Assembly (NCBI RefSeq): GCF_002351485.1
Contig: NZ_NWMW01000001.1
Span: forward strand, 310,001-374,000
DNA length: 64,000 nucleotides
Origin: Sphingomonas spermidinifaciens
GTDB taxonomy: Bacteria; Pseudomonadota; Alphaproteobacteria; Sphingomonadales; Sphingomonadaceae
Reading direction: 5' to 3'
This document shows positions 7,632 to 16,796 of this stretch, piece after piece. A model generated the notes under the pieces. The model was not told where the DNA came from. It worked only from the letters and a program-made list of their open reading frames with translations, and searched no databases. A program made the position numbers and the translations under genes. Every line of letters begins with the position of its first letter. Within the stretch, counting starts at the first letter, position 1.

Positions 7632-8467
7632 TGCCCGCCCTTCATCTCCATCGCCCGCGCGTAGAGCGCCTTGCGGTCGAGGCCGAGGCGCTTTGCGACC
7701 TCTCCGGCGGCCTTGGCGGGCGGCAGGCGGGTCAGCGCTTCGGCCAGCGCCGCGTCGCGATCGTCGGCGCTGGCGGGTGGCGGCGCGTCCGGCGGTGCGA
7801 TGACGACAACGATCTCGCCCTTGGGCGGCGCGTCGGCATAGCGTTCGGCGAGCACGGAGAGGCGGCCGGTCACGCATTCCTCGAACTTCTTGGTGATCTC
7901 ACGCGCCACGCCGGCCTCTCGGTCGCCCAGCCCCTCGGCCAGCGCGGTAAGGCACGCCGACAGCCGCGGCCCCGATTCGTAGAGGATGAGCGTCGCACGG
8001 ATTCCTGCGATCTCGGCGATCGCTTCGGCGCGTGCGTGTTGCCTGGACGGGAGGAATCCCACGAACAGGAAGCGGTCGGTCGGCAGTCCTGCCAGCGTCA
8101 GCGCCGCCACCGCCGCGCACGGCCCCGGCACCGTCACCACCTGATGCCCCGCCGCGCGCGCGTCGCGCACCAGCTTGTAGCCGGGGTCCGAGATCAGCGG
8201 GGTGCCCGCATCGCTCACTAGCGCTACCACCTCGCCCCCCATTCGTGCGATCAGGCCGGGGCGGACGGCATCGGCATTGTGATCGTGATAGGGCGTCATC
8301 GGCCGCCGGGCGCCGATATGTCGGAGAAGTCCGGCCGTGACGCGGCTGTCCTCGACCGCGACAACGTCCGCGTTTGCAAGCACATGCGCCGCGCGAGGCG
8401 ACAAATCACCGAGATTGCCGATCGGGGTGGCGACGATATAGAGACCGGGCGACAGTTCGGCGTTCAT
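7628..8467 (-). CDS. rsmI: 16S rRNA (cytidine1402-2'-O)-methyltransferase
   Basis: A 279-residue tetrapyrrole-methylase-fold enzyme that 2'-O-methylates C1402 in the ribosomal P site. The start at 8467 (MNAELSPGLYIVATPIGNLG) is chosen because the ATPIGNLGD motif normally lies near the N-terminus; the frame stays open further upstream only as a shadow of the divergent lipoprotein gene. Other motifs: VAVEDSR, LVSDAGTPLISDPG and VPGPCA. Divergent from the LppC-like gene by 12 bases. Confidence 0.93.
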   Translation of the reverse strand: MNAELSPGLYIVATPIGNLGDLSPRAAHVLANADVVAVEDSRVTAGLLRHIGARRPMTPYHDHNADAVRPGLIARMGGEVVALVSDAGTPLISDPGYKLVRDARAAGHQVVTVPGPCAAVAALTLAGLPTDRFLFVGFLPSRQHARAEAIAEIAGIRATLILYESGPRLSACLTALAEGLGDREAGVAREITKKFEECVTGRLSVLAERYADAPPKGEIVVVIAPPDAPPPASADDRDAALAEALTRLPPAKAAGEVAKRLGLDRKALYARAMEMKGGQ

Positions 8468-8479
8468 CAGGGGAGAGCC

Positions 8480-9697
8480 ATGGCAGAGGCGTACGCGATA
8501 CCGCAACCGGGAATGCGCGCTCCGCGCTTGGCGGGAAGGCACATGCGCCGCCTTGCGGCCGTGGTCCTCGCCATGGCGCTCAGCGCCTGTTCGACGCTGG
8601 TCCCGCGCGGTGCGCCGCCGGGCGAGGCCCCGCCGCCGGCGACCCGTCCCGAGCCCGGGCCAGCGCCGATCGGCCCCGGCCTGCCGCAGGATCAGGCGCG
8701 CCACCGCGTCGCGCTGCTGGTGCCGCTGACCGGCTCCAATGCGCGCGTCGGCCAGAGCCTTGCCAACGCGACGCAACTCGCACTCCTCGACACCCGCAGC
8801 GAAGCCGTGCGCATCACCAATTACGACACGGCACGCGGTGCCGCCGCTGCGGCCCAGGCGGCGATCCGCGACGGCAACCGCCTGATCCTCGGACCGCTGC
8901 TGTCCGAGGACGCGCGCGAGATCGCGCCGATCGCCCGGCGCGCCGGCGTGCCCGTGATCAGCTTCTCGAACGATACCAGCGTCGCGGGCGACGGCGTGTT
9001 CATCATGGGCTACACCCCGGCCCAGTCGATCGAGCGCGTCGTCGATCACGCGCGGCGCAGCGGCGTCAGCGACTTTGCCGGCCTCGTCCCGACGGGGCTC
9101 TACGGCGAGCGTGCATCGACCAGCTTCCTGCGCGCGGTCGAGGCCGCAGGGGGCCGCGTCGTCGCGCTCCAGACCTTCGATCGTGCGCCCCGCGCCGTCG
9201 CCTCGGCGGTCGGCCGGCTGACGGTGCCCTACGACGCGGTGCTGATCGCCGATGGCGCACAGACCGCGGCGGGCGCCGTCCCCGTCATCCGCCGCAGCGC
9301 CGCGGGCAAGGCCGCGCGCGTGCTCGGCACCGAACTCTGGAACAGCGATTCGAATGTCGGTGCCAATGCCGCGCTCTCGGGTGCCTGGTATGCCAGCGTC
9401 GCCAACAACCTCTACACGCAGTACGCCGGCAAGTACCGGACGCGCTTCGGCGCCGCGCCCTATCGATTGTCGTCGATGGGCTATGATGCGGTGCTGCTGA
9501 CGATACGCATCGCCCGCGACTGGCGCGTGGGGTCGCCCTTTCCCGCGAGCCGCCTGACCGACCGCGACGGCTTCGCCGGCCTCGACGGGGCCTTCCGCTT
9601 CGGCCGCGACGGCATCGCGGAGCGCGCGCTTGAGGTGAAGGAAGTGCGAGGCGGCACGACGGTAACGGTCAGCCCCGCGCCGAGAAGCTTCCGTTAA
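8480..9697 (+). CDS. Penicillin-binding-protein activator (LppC/LpoA-like) lipoprotein
   Basis: A lipoprotein of up to 405 residues. The ATG at 8480 has a GGGAGAG ribosome site; an internal ATG at 8543 also has a GGAAGG site and would give a tidier lipoprotein signal (MRRLAAVVLAMALSAC), so the true start may be 8543. After the LSAC lipobox comes a Pro-rich linker and then a periplasmic-binding-protein type I fold (VALLVPLTGSNARVGQSLANATQLAL; GPLLSEDAREIAPIARRAGVPVISFSND). This matches the LppC domain of LpoA-type activators of PBP1a. Convergent with the MobA-like gene across a perfect hairpin. Confidence 0.8.
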   Translation: MAEAYAIPQPGMRAPRLAGRHMRRLAAVVLAMALSACSTLVPRGAPPGEAPPPATRPEPGPAPIGPGLPQDQARHRVALLVPLTGSNARVGQSLANATQLALLDTRSEAVRITNYDTARGAAAAAQAAIRDGNRLILGPLLSEDAREIAPIARRAGVPVISFSNDTSVAGDGVFIMGYTPAQSIERVVDHARRSGVSDFAGLVPTGLYGERASTSFLRAVEAAGGRVVALQTFDRAPRAVASAVGRLTVPYDAVLIADGAQTAAGAVPVIRRSAAGKAARVLGTELWNSDSNVGANAALSGAWYASVANNLYTQYAGKYRTRFGAAPYRLSSMGYDAVLLTIRIARDWRVGSPFPASRLTDRDGFAGLDGAFRFGRDGIAERALEVKEVRGGTTVTVSPAPRSFR

Positions 9698-9706
9698 CCG
9701 CTATTC

Positions 9707-9734
9707 GTCACCCCGGCCACTGAGCCGGGGTGAC
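9707..9734. repeat. REP-like hairpin / possible bidirectional terminator
   Basis: A perfect 11-bp inverted repeat (GTCACCCCGGC and its complement, loop of 6) lies between two convergent genes. It belongs to the REP-like family also found at 12643, 18683, 22477, 23035, 23087, 35016 and 61274. There is no T-tract on either side. Confidence 0.6.
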
Positions 9735-9735
9735 G

Positions 9736-10329
9736 TCAAGTTCTAGCGTTGCGCATCACCGTTTCGGTCAGCGCCGCCAGCTGCTCGGGGGTGTCGACGT
9801 CGACAAGCTCCGCGGGGCTCGTCACCACATGCCGCCCGCCCATCACGAGCCGCCGCGCGCCCTCGTCACCGGTCAGCGCGGCTAGAAAATCGAAATGTGC
9901 CGCCCCGAACAGCGCGGGCGGGGTCGGATGCTCGCCGTTGCTCGAGGCGACCACCGCCGCCTCGCCATCGGCGGTGTCGAGCAGGCGATAGATGTGCGCC
10001 GCCGTCACCCGCGGCATGTCAGCGAGCGCGATCAGCACGGCGCGCGCCCCGCTCTCGCGCACTGCGGGCAGGCAGAGCGCCAGCGACCGCCCCTGCCCCT
10101 CCTCGGGCCGCGGGTTCTGCACCACGCGATACCCTCGCGCGCCGTAATCGAGGCAGGTGCCCGACACGACCGCGATCCGCGTGCGGAACGGCACTGCCGC
10201 GAGTGCGGTGACGACGTGCATCCCCACCGGTTCGGCAAGATAGGGCTGCTCAAGCTTGTCGAGGTCACCGAACCGCTCGGAACGGCCCGCCGCCAGCAGG
10301 ACGAGCGCGGTGTCCGCCGCCGCGATCAT
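9736..10329 (-). CDS. MobA-like nucleotidyltransferase (molybdopterin cytidylyl/guanylyltransferase type)
   Basis: A 197-residue GT-A fold nucleotidyltransferase. The ATG at 10329 overlaps the XdhC stop (ATGA), favouring it over the ATG at 10347. Motifs: LLAAGRSERFGDLDKL (about residues 10-25, the LAAGxSxRxGxxK signature) and LIALADMPRV with the metal-binding Asp. Such proteins next to XdhC usually load CMP or GMP onto molybdopterin for xanthine- or CO-dehydrogenase-type hydroxylases. No molybdenum hydroxylase subunits are in the window, so the target is unknown. Confidence 0.75.
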   Translation of the reverse strand: MIAAADTALVLLAAGRSERFGDLDKLEQPYLAEPVGMHVVTALAAVPFRTRIAVVSGTCLDYGARGYRVVQNPRPEEGQGRSLALCLPAVRESGARAVLIALADMPRVTAAHIYRLLDTADGEAAVVASSNGEHPTPPALFGAAHFDFLAALTGDEGARRLVMGGRHVVTSPAELVDVDTPEQLAALTETVMRNART

Positions 10330-11249
10330 GCCGACCCCCCGCGCCACGCCTGGACCATTGCTGCGGCGATCGACAGCGCGATCTCGGCCGGCCCGACCGC
10401 GCCGATCGAGAGGCCCGCCGGCCCGTCGATCCGGTCGAGGTCACTCGCCGCGACGCCCGCCGCCGCCAGCCGATCGCGCCGCGCGGCATGACTGCGCTTG
10501 CTGCCCAGCGCGGCCACATAACCCGTCGGCCGCGACAGCGCCGCCGCGAGCGCGGGGTCGTCGATCTTGGGATCGTGGCTCAGCGTCACTACGGCGCTCG
10601 TGCGGCCGGGGGCCAGCGCCTCTATCGCCTCATCAGGCCAGCGATCGTCGAGGGTGACGCCGGGAAACCGCTCCTCGGTCAAGAAGCGCGCGCGTGGATC
10701 GACGACCACCGTCTCGATCCCGAGCGGTCGCGCCAGCCCGACAAGCGCCTGCGCGATCTGTACCGCGCCAACGATGATCAGACGTCGTGGCGGGTCGTAG
10801 CGGTTGACGAACGCCGCCCCCTCGACCGGGCGCAGCGACGACTGGCCACTGTCGAGGTCGGTCGACACGAGCACGCTCTCGCCCCGCCCCCGCGCCTCGG
10901 CGATCCGCTCGAACAGTTCGGGGTCGAAACCGTGGGCGGCGACGGGCTGGACCAGCACCGCGATCTCGCCGCCGCAGGGCAGCCCCACTTCCCACGCCGC
11001 CGCGTCAGCGACGCCGTAGCGCTTGAGCACCGCGGGCGCGCCGCCGATCACCTCCGCGGCGGTGGCGAGGATGTCGTTCTCGACGCAGCCGCCTGACACC
11101 GACCCCTCGAACCGCCCGTCGCCATGGACGAGCATGTGGCTCCCCCGCGGCCGCGGCGCAGATCCCCAGGTCGACACCACCGTCGCCAGCGCCAGCGGCG
11201 CGCCGGCCCATTCGCGCGCCTTTTCGAGGACGCCGTCATTGTCGCTCAC
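10326..11249 (-). CDS. XdhC-family protein (molybdenum cofactor insertion/sulfuration)
   Basis: A 307-residue protein with both XdhC modules: the N-terminal region with ALATVVSTWGSAPRPRGSHM and GSVSGGCVE (about residues 18-60), and a C-terminal Rossmann-like domain (IIVGAVQIAQALVGLARPLG ... VVVDPRARFLTEERFPG ... YVAALGSKRSHAAR). XdhC proteins bind the molybdenum cofactor and deliver its sulfurated form to xanthine-dehydrogenase-family enzymes. Translationally coupled to the MobA-like gene downstream. Confidence 0.82.
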   Translation of the reverse strand: MSDNDGVLEKAREWAGAPLALATVVSTWGSAPRPRGSHMLVHGDGRFEGSVSGGCVENDILATAAEVIGGAPAVLKRYGVADAAAWEVGLPCGGEIAVLVQPVAAHGFDPELFERIAEARGRGESVLVSTDLDSGQSSLRPVEGAAFVNRYDPPRRLIIVGAVQIAQALVGLARPLGIETVVVDPRARFLTEERFPGVTLDDRWPDEAIEALAPGRTSAVVTLSHDPKIDDPALAAALSRPTGYVAALGSKRSHAARRDRLAAAGVAASDLDRIDGPAGLSIGAVGPAEIALSIAAAMVQAWRGGSA

Positions 11250-11328
11250 GCTGTCACCTCGCCGTCATGCGCGGATCACATAGGCACGGGGGTGCGCGCT
11301 TGCTAACCCTTGATGATGACGAGGCTGG

Positions 11329-12360
11329 ATGTTGCTCCTGACGATGATTGCCTTGGCGGTCGCGATGCCCCCCTCTGACCGCCCGATCGTCATCGCCCAT
11401 CGCGGCGCCTCGGGCGAGCGGCCCGAACATACCCTCGCCGCCTATGAGCGCGCGATCGAGGTGGGCGCTGACTTCATCGAGCCCGACCTTGTGCTGACGA
11501 AGGACGACGTCCTCGTCGCCCGGCACGAGAACGACATCACCGACACCACCGATGTTGCCGCCCATCCCGAGTTCGCGAGCCGCAAGACCATCAAGACGAT
11601 CGACGGCGCGCGGCACGAGGGCTGGTTCACCGAGGACTTCACCCTGGCCGAGCTGAAGACCCTGCGCGCCAAGGAACGCCTGCCGCAGCTGCGCCCGCAG
11701 AACGCCGCCTATGACGGCAAGTTCGAGGTGCCGACGCTGGCCGAGGTGATCGCGCTGGCGAAGCGCCGCTCGAAGGACACTGGCCGCACGATCGGCATCT
11801 ATCCCGAAACCAAGCACCCGACCTACTTCGCCTCGATCGGCAAACCGATGGAGCGTCGCCTCGTCGACCAGCTGCACGCCGCCGGCTGGGATTCGGCCGC
11901 CGCGCCGGTGTTCATCCAGTCGTTCGAGGTCAAGAACCTCAAGGCACTGCGCAAGATGACCCAGGTCCGCCTGATCCAGCTCGTCGCGAGCGAGGGCGGA
12001 CCGGCGGACGGCGCGCAGCCCAGCTATGCGGCGATGCTGACACCCGCCGGGCTGAAGGCGATCGCGGACTATGCCGACGGCATCGGCCCGGAGAAGAAGC
12101 TCGTCGTCGGCGATGACGGCAAGGCGACGACGCTGGTCGTCGACGCGCACCGCGCGGGCCTTAAGGTTCATCCCTGGACGATCCGCGCCGAAAACTATTT
12201 CCTGCCCCCGATCGACCGCGCCGGCGCCGACCCGCGCGCGCACGGGCGGCTGCGCGACGAGATCGCGCGCCAGCTCGCCGCCGGAGCCGATGGTTTTTTC
12301 ACCGACTTCCCCTATGATGGCGTGGCGGCGCGCGATGCGTTTGCGGGGACGGGGAAGTAG
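11329..12360 (+). CDS. Glycerophosphodiester phosphodiesterase, GlpQ type
   Basis: A 343-residue GDPD-family enzyme hydrolysing glycerophosphodiesters to glycerol-3-phosphate and an alcohol. The catalytic HRGASGERPEHT motif is at about residues 24-35, the metal-binding EPDLVLTKDD near 51-60, and the second catalytic His in VARHEND. The short hydrophobic start (MLLLTMIALAVAMPP) could be a signal peptide, fitting periplasmic GlpQ. The YPETKHPTYF segment is typical of the GlpQ rather than the UgpQ group. A small lipoprotein gene follows within 5 bases. Confidence 0.88.
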   Translation: MLLLTMIALAVAMPPSDRPIVIAHRGASGERPEHTLAAYERAIEVGADFIEPDLVLTKDDVLVARHENDITDTTDVAAHPEFASRKTIKTIDGARHEGWFTEDFTLAELKTLRAKERLPQLRPQNAAYDGKFEVPTLAEVIALAKRRSKDTGRTIGIYPETKHPTYFASIGKPMERRLVDQLHAAGWDSAAAPVFIQSFEVKNLKALRKMTQVRLIQLVASEGGPADGAQPSYAAMLTPAGLKAIADYADGIGPEKKLVVGDDGKATTLVVDAHRAGLKVHPWTIRAENYFLPPIDRAGADPRAHGRLRDEIARQLAAGADGFFTDFPYDGVAARDAFAGTGK

Positions 12361-12365
12361 TTGAT

Positions 12366-12632
12366 ATGCGTATCGGACTGGTGCTGGCGGCGCTGTCGCT
12401 CCCGCTGTTGAGCGGCGGGTGCATTGCCAAGACCGCTTGGGACGTGGCGACGTTGCCGGTCAAGGCGGGCGGTCAGGCGGTCGATTGGGCGACCACCAGC
12501 CAGGAAGAGGCCGACCGCAACTACGGCCGCAAGATGCGCAAGAAGGAGGCCGAGGAAGGCCGCCGCCTGCGCGAGGAGGAACGCCGCCGCAAGCGCGAGG
12601 AGCGCGAGTGGCGCGAGGCTGAAGACGATTGA
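12366..12632 (+). CDS. Small lipoprotein with charged C-terminal helix
   Basis: An 88-residue protein of unknown function. A signal peptide ends in a lipobox (LLSGGC, Cys19). The mature protein has a short TAWDVATLPVKAGGQAVDW segment like that seen in small alphaproteobacterial envelope lipoproteins, then a highly charged Glu/Arg/Lys-rich helix from about residue 50 to the end, probably a single coiled coil. It follows the GDPD gene by 5 bases, so the two are probably co-transcribed. Confidence 0.65.
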   Translation: MRIGLVLAALSLPLLSGGCIAKTAWDVATLPVKAGGQAVDWATTSQEEADRNYGRKMRKKEAEEGRRLREEERRRKREEREWREAEDD

Positions 12633-12642
12633 TCCCGCTTCC

Positions 12643-12669
12643 GTTACGCCGGATCAAGTCCGGGGTGAC
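12643..12669. repeat. REP-like hairpin
   Basis: CCGGA, loop TCAAG, TCCGG, followed by GGGTGAC. The loop TCAAG and the trailing TGAC are shared with the copy at 61274-61296. Located between the small lipoprotein gene and pyrB. Confidence 0.55.
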
Positions 12670-12714
12670 GGGGGTGTTGTAAATGCACCTCCACCCCGAT
12701 AGTCCGCGCCTCCG

Positions 12715-13704
12715 ATGCCAGCTTCCGATCACCGCCCCGCCACGCTGCTGCCCGGCGGCGCCGTGTTCCCGCATCGGCACCTGACCGGCATCGCCGGGCT
12801 GCAACCGCACGAGATCACCTTCCTCCTCGACGAAGCCGAGCAGTGGATCGAGGCGAACCGCAGCCGCGCCAAATCCGACCGCCGGCTGGAGGGCGTGACC
12901 CAGATCAACGCCTTTTTCGAGAACTCGACCCGCACGCTCCTCTCCTTCGAGATCGCGGGCAAGCGGCTGGGCGCAGACGTCGTGAACATGACCGTCGCCG
13001 CCTCCAGCGTGAAGAAGGGCGAGACGCTGATCGACACCGCGGTCACGCTCAACGCGATGCGCGCCGACGTCATCGTCATTCGCCACATGGCCTCCGGCGC
13101 GGTGGGGCTGATCGCCGACAAGGTCGATTGCCCCGTTCTCAACGCCGGCGACGGCGCGCACGAGCATCCGACCCAGGCGCTGCTCGACGCGCTTACCATC
13201 CGGCGGCGGCGCGGGGGCATCCAGGGCCAGCGCGTCGTCATCTGCGGCGATATTCTGCACAGCCGCGTCGCCCGCTCGAACATCCTCGCGCTCACCGCGC
13301 TCGCCGCCGAGGTGCGGGTCGTCGCCCCCACGACGCTGATGCCCCCGGCGATCGAGGCGATGCACGTCACCCCCTTCACCGACTTCGACGCCGCATTGGA
13401 AGGCGCTGACGTCGTGATGATGCTCCGCCTTCAGAACGAGCGGATGTCGGGCGCGTACATCCCCTCGACGCGCGAATATCACCGTCGCTACGGCCTGACG
13501 CCCGAGCGGCTTGCGCGTGCGAAGCCCGACGCGCTCGTCATGCACCCCGGCCCGATGAACCGCGGGGTCGAGATCACATCATCGGTCGCCGACCTCGCCG
13601 GCCGCTCGGCCATCACCGAGCAGGTCGAGATGGGGGTGGCGGTCCGCATGGCCTGCCTCGACGTGCTGACCCGGCGCGAGCGCGGCGTGGAGGGCTGGGC
13701 ATGA
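12715..13704 (+). CDS. pyrB: Aspartate carbamoyltransferase catalytic subunit
   Basis: A 329-residue ATCase, committing carbamoyl phosphate and aspartate to pyrimidine synthesis. Clear motifs: the carbamoyl-phosphate loop [13 protein letters not shown] (about residues 64-76), [10 protein letters not shown], the HPTQALLDA motif near 143-151, and a C-terminal [11 protein letters not shown]. No pyrI regulatory subunit is seen. The next gene, a catalytically degenerate dihydroorotase, begins inside the pyrB stop (ATGA), as in the pyrB-pyrC' pairs of pseudomonads, where the inactive PyrC' is structurally required by PyrB. Confidence 0.95.
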   Translation: MPASDHRPATLLPGGAVFPHRHLTGIAGLQPHEITFLLDEAEQWIEANRSRAKSDRRLEGVTQINAFFENSTRTLLSFEIAGKRLGADVVNMTVAASSVKKGETLIDTAVTLNAMRADVIVIRHMASGAVGLIADKVDCPVLNAGDGAHEHPTQALLDALTIRRRRGGIQGQRVVICGDILHSRVARSNILALTALAAEVRVVAPTTLMPPAIEAMHVTPFTDFDAALEGADVVMMLRLQNERMSGAYIPSTREYHRRYGLTPERLARAKPDALVMHPGPMNRGVEITSSVADLAGRSAITEQVEMGVAVRMACLDVLTRRERGVEGWA

Positions 13705-14924
13705 GGACGCTCTATCGCAACGCACGCCTCGTCTGTCCCGAAGCTGGGGAGCGTGAGGGCAGCCTGCTGGTCGAGGGCGACCGCATCGTCGCGACCGGGA
13801 TCGTCGAAGCCCCCGAGGATGCTGCAATCGTCGATTGCAACGGCAAGTGGCTCGCCCCTGCGATCGTCGATCTCGGGGTCTTCGCGGTCGACAAGGCGGC
13901 GTGCATCGCCGGCGGCATCGCCCGCGTCGGCCTGATGCCCGACCAGTCACCGATCCTCGACGATCCCGGCATCGTCCAGCGCGCGGCCGCCAGCGGCAAG
14001 CCCGAGCTGTGGGTCCACCCCATTGCCGCCGCAACGCGCGACCTTAGGGGCGTGGACCTCGCCGAAATGGCGATCAATGCCGAAGCAGGCGCACGTGCTG
14101 TCGCCACCGGCCGCCATTGGATCGCCGACTCGGGCGTCATGGCCCGCGTGCTTGGCTATGCCCGCGACCTCGACCTCGCCGTCGTCACCCATGCCGAGGA
14201 TGGCGGCCTCACCGCCGGTGCGATTGCCACCGCGGGCGAGACGGCGACGCGCCTGGGCCTGCCCGCCGCGCCCGCCATGGCCGAGGCGCTCGCGATCGCC
14301 CGCGACCTGATGCTGGCCGAGCAATCGGGCGCGCGGCTGCATTTCAGGCAGGTAACGACCGCTGCCGGCTTCGACCTGATCCGCCGGGCAAAGGTGCGCG
14401 GGGTCGCCGTCACCTGTGGCATCACCCCCGCTCATCTGCTCCTGTCGGACAAGGCGGTGAGCGACTTTCGCACCTTCACTCGCCTGTCGCCGCCGCTCCG
14501 CGACGAGGCGGACCGTGTGGCGGCGCTGGCGGCGCTCGCCGACGGTACGATCGACATCCTGTGTTCGGGCCACGATCCGCGCGGGCCGGAGGAGAAGCGT
14601 CTGCCCTTCGTCGATGCCGCGCCCGGCATGTCGGGGGCGGAGACGCTGCTCGCGCTGTCGCTGACCGCCGCGCGCACAGCCGAACTGTCGTTGCCGCAGT
14701 TGTTCGACCGCCTGTCGCGTCAACCGGCAACGCTGATGGGGCTCGATTGCGGCACCCTCGCCATCGGAGCGCCGGCCGACCTCGTCCTGTTCGACGCGCA
14801 TTCGCCATGGCAGATCGTCGCCGACACGATGGTCGCGCGCGCGGGCAACACGCCGTTCGACGGCCTACCTGTCGAGGGCCGGGTTCTGCGGACGATCAAG
14901 GGCGGCGTCCGGCTATCCGCCTGA
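13701..14924 (+). CDS. pyrC': Dihydroorotase-like protein lacking catalytic residues (PyrC' / PyrX type)
   Basis: A 407-residue amidohydrolase-fold homologue of dihydroorotase. The HxH metal motif is replaced: where active enzymes have DxHxHxR, this protein reads D57-L-G59-V-F61. The HxxH motif reads H214-F-R-Q217, and the catalytic Asp of the TDHAPH motif is Gly290 (CSGHDPR). His164 is kept. The protein is full length with no frameshift, so it is a conserved non-catalytic paralogue rather than a pseudogene. Overlap with pyrB suggests a stoichiometric PyrB partner. A true dihydroorotase must be encoded elsewhere. Often annotated simply as pyrC. Confidence 0.85.
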   Translation: MRTLYRNARLVCPEAGEREGSLLVEGDRIVATGIVEAPEDAAIVDCNGKWLAPAIVDLGVFAVDKAACIAGGIARVGLMPDQSPILDDPGIVQRAAASGKPELWVHPIAAATRDLRGVDLAEMAINAEAGARAVATGRHWIADSGVMARVLGYARDLDLAVVTHAEDGGLTAGAIATAGETATRLGLPAAPAMAEALAIARDLMLAEQSGARLHFRQVTTAAGFDLIRRAKVRGVAVTCGITPAHLLLSDKAVSDFRTFTRLSPPLRDEADRVAALAALADGTIDILCSGHDPRGPEEKRLPFVDAAPGMSGAETLLALSLTAARTAELSLPQLFDRLSRQPATLMGLDCGTLAIGAPADLVLFDAHSPWQIVADTMVARAGNTPFDGLPVEGRVLRTIKGGVRLSA

Positions 14925-14954
14925 CGCCGCCCCGCTCTTCTTATCCGTCGACGA

Positions 14955-16259
14955 TCAGCGCGAGGCCAGCTGCGTGCCGCGCGCCCAGCTGGCCACCTGC
15001 TCGCCGAGCGCGGGCCGGACGAAGCAGCGTCCACCCTTGGCCCGGACGCTGCCACACAGGGCAACCGCATCGCCTCGCGAATAGCCTCCTACCGAAAGTC
15101 GGTAGTAGCTGGCCGACCCGACCGTCGCCGCCATGCCGCGAGGCGTCTGGCCGCCTAGAGCCGGCACCCGGCGGCTGATCCGTCCCCAGGCGTCGCGGGC
15201 GACACTGGCATTCTCGAACGCGCCGAGCTGAACGAAATAGCTGCCCGGTGTCAGATCGGCAGCCGCGGCGCGGACGCGCGCGGGCGCGGCAGACATTGCG
15301 GTCGCGGTCCGCACGGGCCGGAGACGCGAGTCGGGAATCGCCTGGACGATCTCACGGCGCTCGGCAAAGACGATCCCCGCCGCGCGCGGCATTTCGGTCC
15401 CGATGGCAGCAGGCTCAGCCGCTGGCGGTGACACCTCGGCGGGAAGCGAAGGCGCGAAAGCCTCAAGCGGGGTCGGCGCGGCGGCCATCGCAACTGCTTC
15501 GCCGCGGCCCCGCAGCGCAAGTTGGACCGGCATGCCCCCGTCCTCGACCGCACTCACGCCGAGGAGGGAGGCAACCTGGTCCGATGCCTTGTTCGGCCGG
15601 GCGAACTGCGCCCATTGCATGATGCGCTTGTCCGCCTCGGCCGGGGCCAGGTCGATGCCCGCGATCGTCCGCGCCTCCTGCCACTTGCCCGCCAGCGCGA
15701 GCGAGAGGGCGAGGTTCTGGCGAACCTTTGCGGTTGCAGCAGGGTCGCGCGCGGCCTCACCCAGCACCGCCACCGCAGCCATCGGGTCGCCGGCAAGGGC
15801 GATCGCAAGCCCGCGATCTGCGGGCTGAATATCTGCGCCGTGGGCGTCGAGCAGCTTGCGCGCGCCCGCCCAGTCGCCCAGCGCTACCTTGGCCAGCGCC
15901 AGGTTGAGCGCCGCGCGACCATCGGCGCCATTCAGGGCCAGCGCATCCTCGAACGCCTGCGCGGCCGAAGCGAAGCGGCCAGCGCCAAGATAGGTGCGTC
16001 CGAGCAGCGCGCGGTGCGCGGCGCTGTCGGGCGCCAGCAGCACGGCCTGTTCGGCGCGGCCGATCGCCTCGTCATGTTTGCGTGCCTTCAGCGCCCGCTC
16101 GGCGAGCTTCGCCTGCTTGTCCGCCGCGCGCGCCTGTGCTGCGGCGTCGCGGTCGCCCGCGACCGCCGCCGACGATTGCAGCGCAACGCCGCCGACGACC
16201 GCGCCGCCGATCACCGACGCCGCCGCCATCCCGAGCCCGATCCGCTTGCCCCAATGCAT
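14955..16259 (-). CDS. TPR and SPOR-domain protein
   Basis: A 434-residue envelope protein. An N-terminal hydrophobic segment (GLGMAAASVIGGAVVGGVAL, about residues 8-27) may be a signal peptide or anchor. TPR-like repeats follow at about 60-200 (AQAFEDALALNGADGRAALNLALAK and similar). A Pro/Ala-rich linker leads to a C-terminal SPOR domain (SYFVQLGAFENASVARDAWGR ... YYRLSVGGYSRGDAVALC), which binds denuded septal peptidoglycan. It is the last gene of a minus-strand run ParA - RHH protein - TPR/SPOR, with a 16-base gap. Confidence 0.72.
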   Translation of the reverse strand: MHWGKRIGLGMAAASVIGGAVVGGVALQSSAAVAGDRDAAAQARAADKQAKLAERALKARKHDEAIGRAEQAVLLAPDSAAHRALLGRTYLGAGRFASAAQAFEDALALNGADGRAALNLALAKVALGDWAGARKLLDAHGADIQPADRGLAIALAGDPMAAVAVLGEAARDPAATAKVRQNLALSLALAGKWQEARTIAGIDLAPAEADKRIMQWAQFARPNKASDQVASLLGVSAVEDGGMPVQLALRGRGEAVAMAAAPTPLEAFAPSLPAEVSPPAAEPAAIGTEMPRAAGIVFAERREIVQAIPDSRLRPVRTATAMSAAPARVRAAAADLTPGSYFVQLGAFENASVARDAWGRISRRVPALGGQTPRGMAATVGSASYYRLSVGGYSRGDAVALCGSVRAKGGRCFVRPALGEQVASWARGTQLASR

Positions 16260-16275
16260 TGTCCCGTCCCCCGGT

Positions 16276-16785
16276 TCAGCGATTGCCGTCGCCGGGGCGG
16301 ATCTGCGCGCTCAGCGCCTCCACCTCGGCCAGTTTGTCCAAATACGCGTCCAGCGCCTGCGTCACGATCAGCTGGGCCGAACGCCCCTCGATCGCGCTCG
16401 CCAGGCGAAGCTTCAGGTGCCGTTCGGCATCGAGACGCAGCGTGAACGCCGCCCTCCCCTTTCGGGGCGACAGCGCCGCGGCGAGTTGCGGCGCTTCGAC
16501 CACAGATGCCGCGACGTCGGGCAAGCTTGCCTTGACCTCGCGCGACAGCGCCTCGCGCTCGGCGATGACCGCCGGCTCGGGCGCGGTGTCGGGCACCGGC
16601 GTCTCGGGCGTCAGCGGCGCGATCGTCGCGCGCGGCTGTGCCTCACCCAGGTCGTTCCAGCCTAGATCTTCCAGCGGCGAGTTGATGCCGACGAAACCTT
16701 GCGGTCGCATCGCCGGCCGCGCCTGTCCCTTGCGGGCGAGGAGGCCCGAGGACAGCGAGGCGAGCGGTTTGGAATTGCCGAACAT
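16276..16785 (-). CDS. ParA-associated protein with C-terminal ribbon-helix-helix-like segment
   Basis: A 169-residue protein, start set at 16785 (MFGNSKPLASLSSG) next to a GGGAGAGGACC ribosome site 11 bases after the ParA stop. The first 110 residues are low-complexity and proline/alanine-rich. Residues 112-150 (FTLRLDAERHLKLRLASAIE onward) look like a ribbon-helix-helix DNA-binding segment: a short strand, a helix, then a second helix QLIVTQALDAYLDKLA. It could be the ParB-like partner or an adaptor of the preceding ParA. Not a recognised family. Confidence 0.6.
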   Translation of the reverse strand: MFGNSKPLASLSSGLLARKGQARPAMRPQGFVGINSPLEDLGWNDLGEAQPRATIAPLTPETPVPDTAPEPAVIAEREALSREVKASLPDVAASVVEAPQLAAALSPRKGRAAFTLRLDAERHLKLRLASAIEGRSAQLIVTQALDAYLDKLAEVEALSAQIRPGDGNR

Positions 16786-16796
16786 GGTCCTCTCCC

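Noticed and set aside
7278..7877. Longer YraN reading with an arginine-rich N-terminal extension
   Set aside because: The extension is the rsmI gene read in another frame; the ATG overlapping the rsmI stop is the true start.
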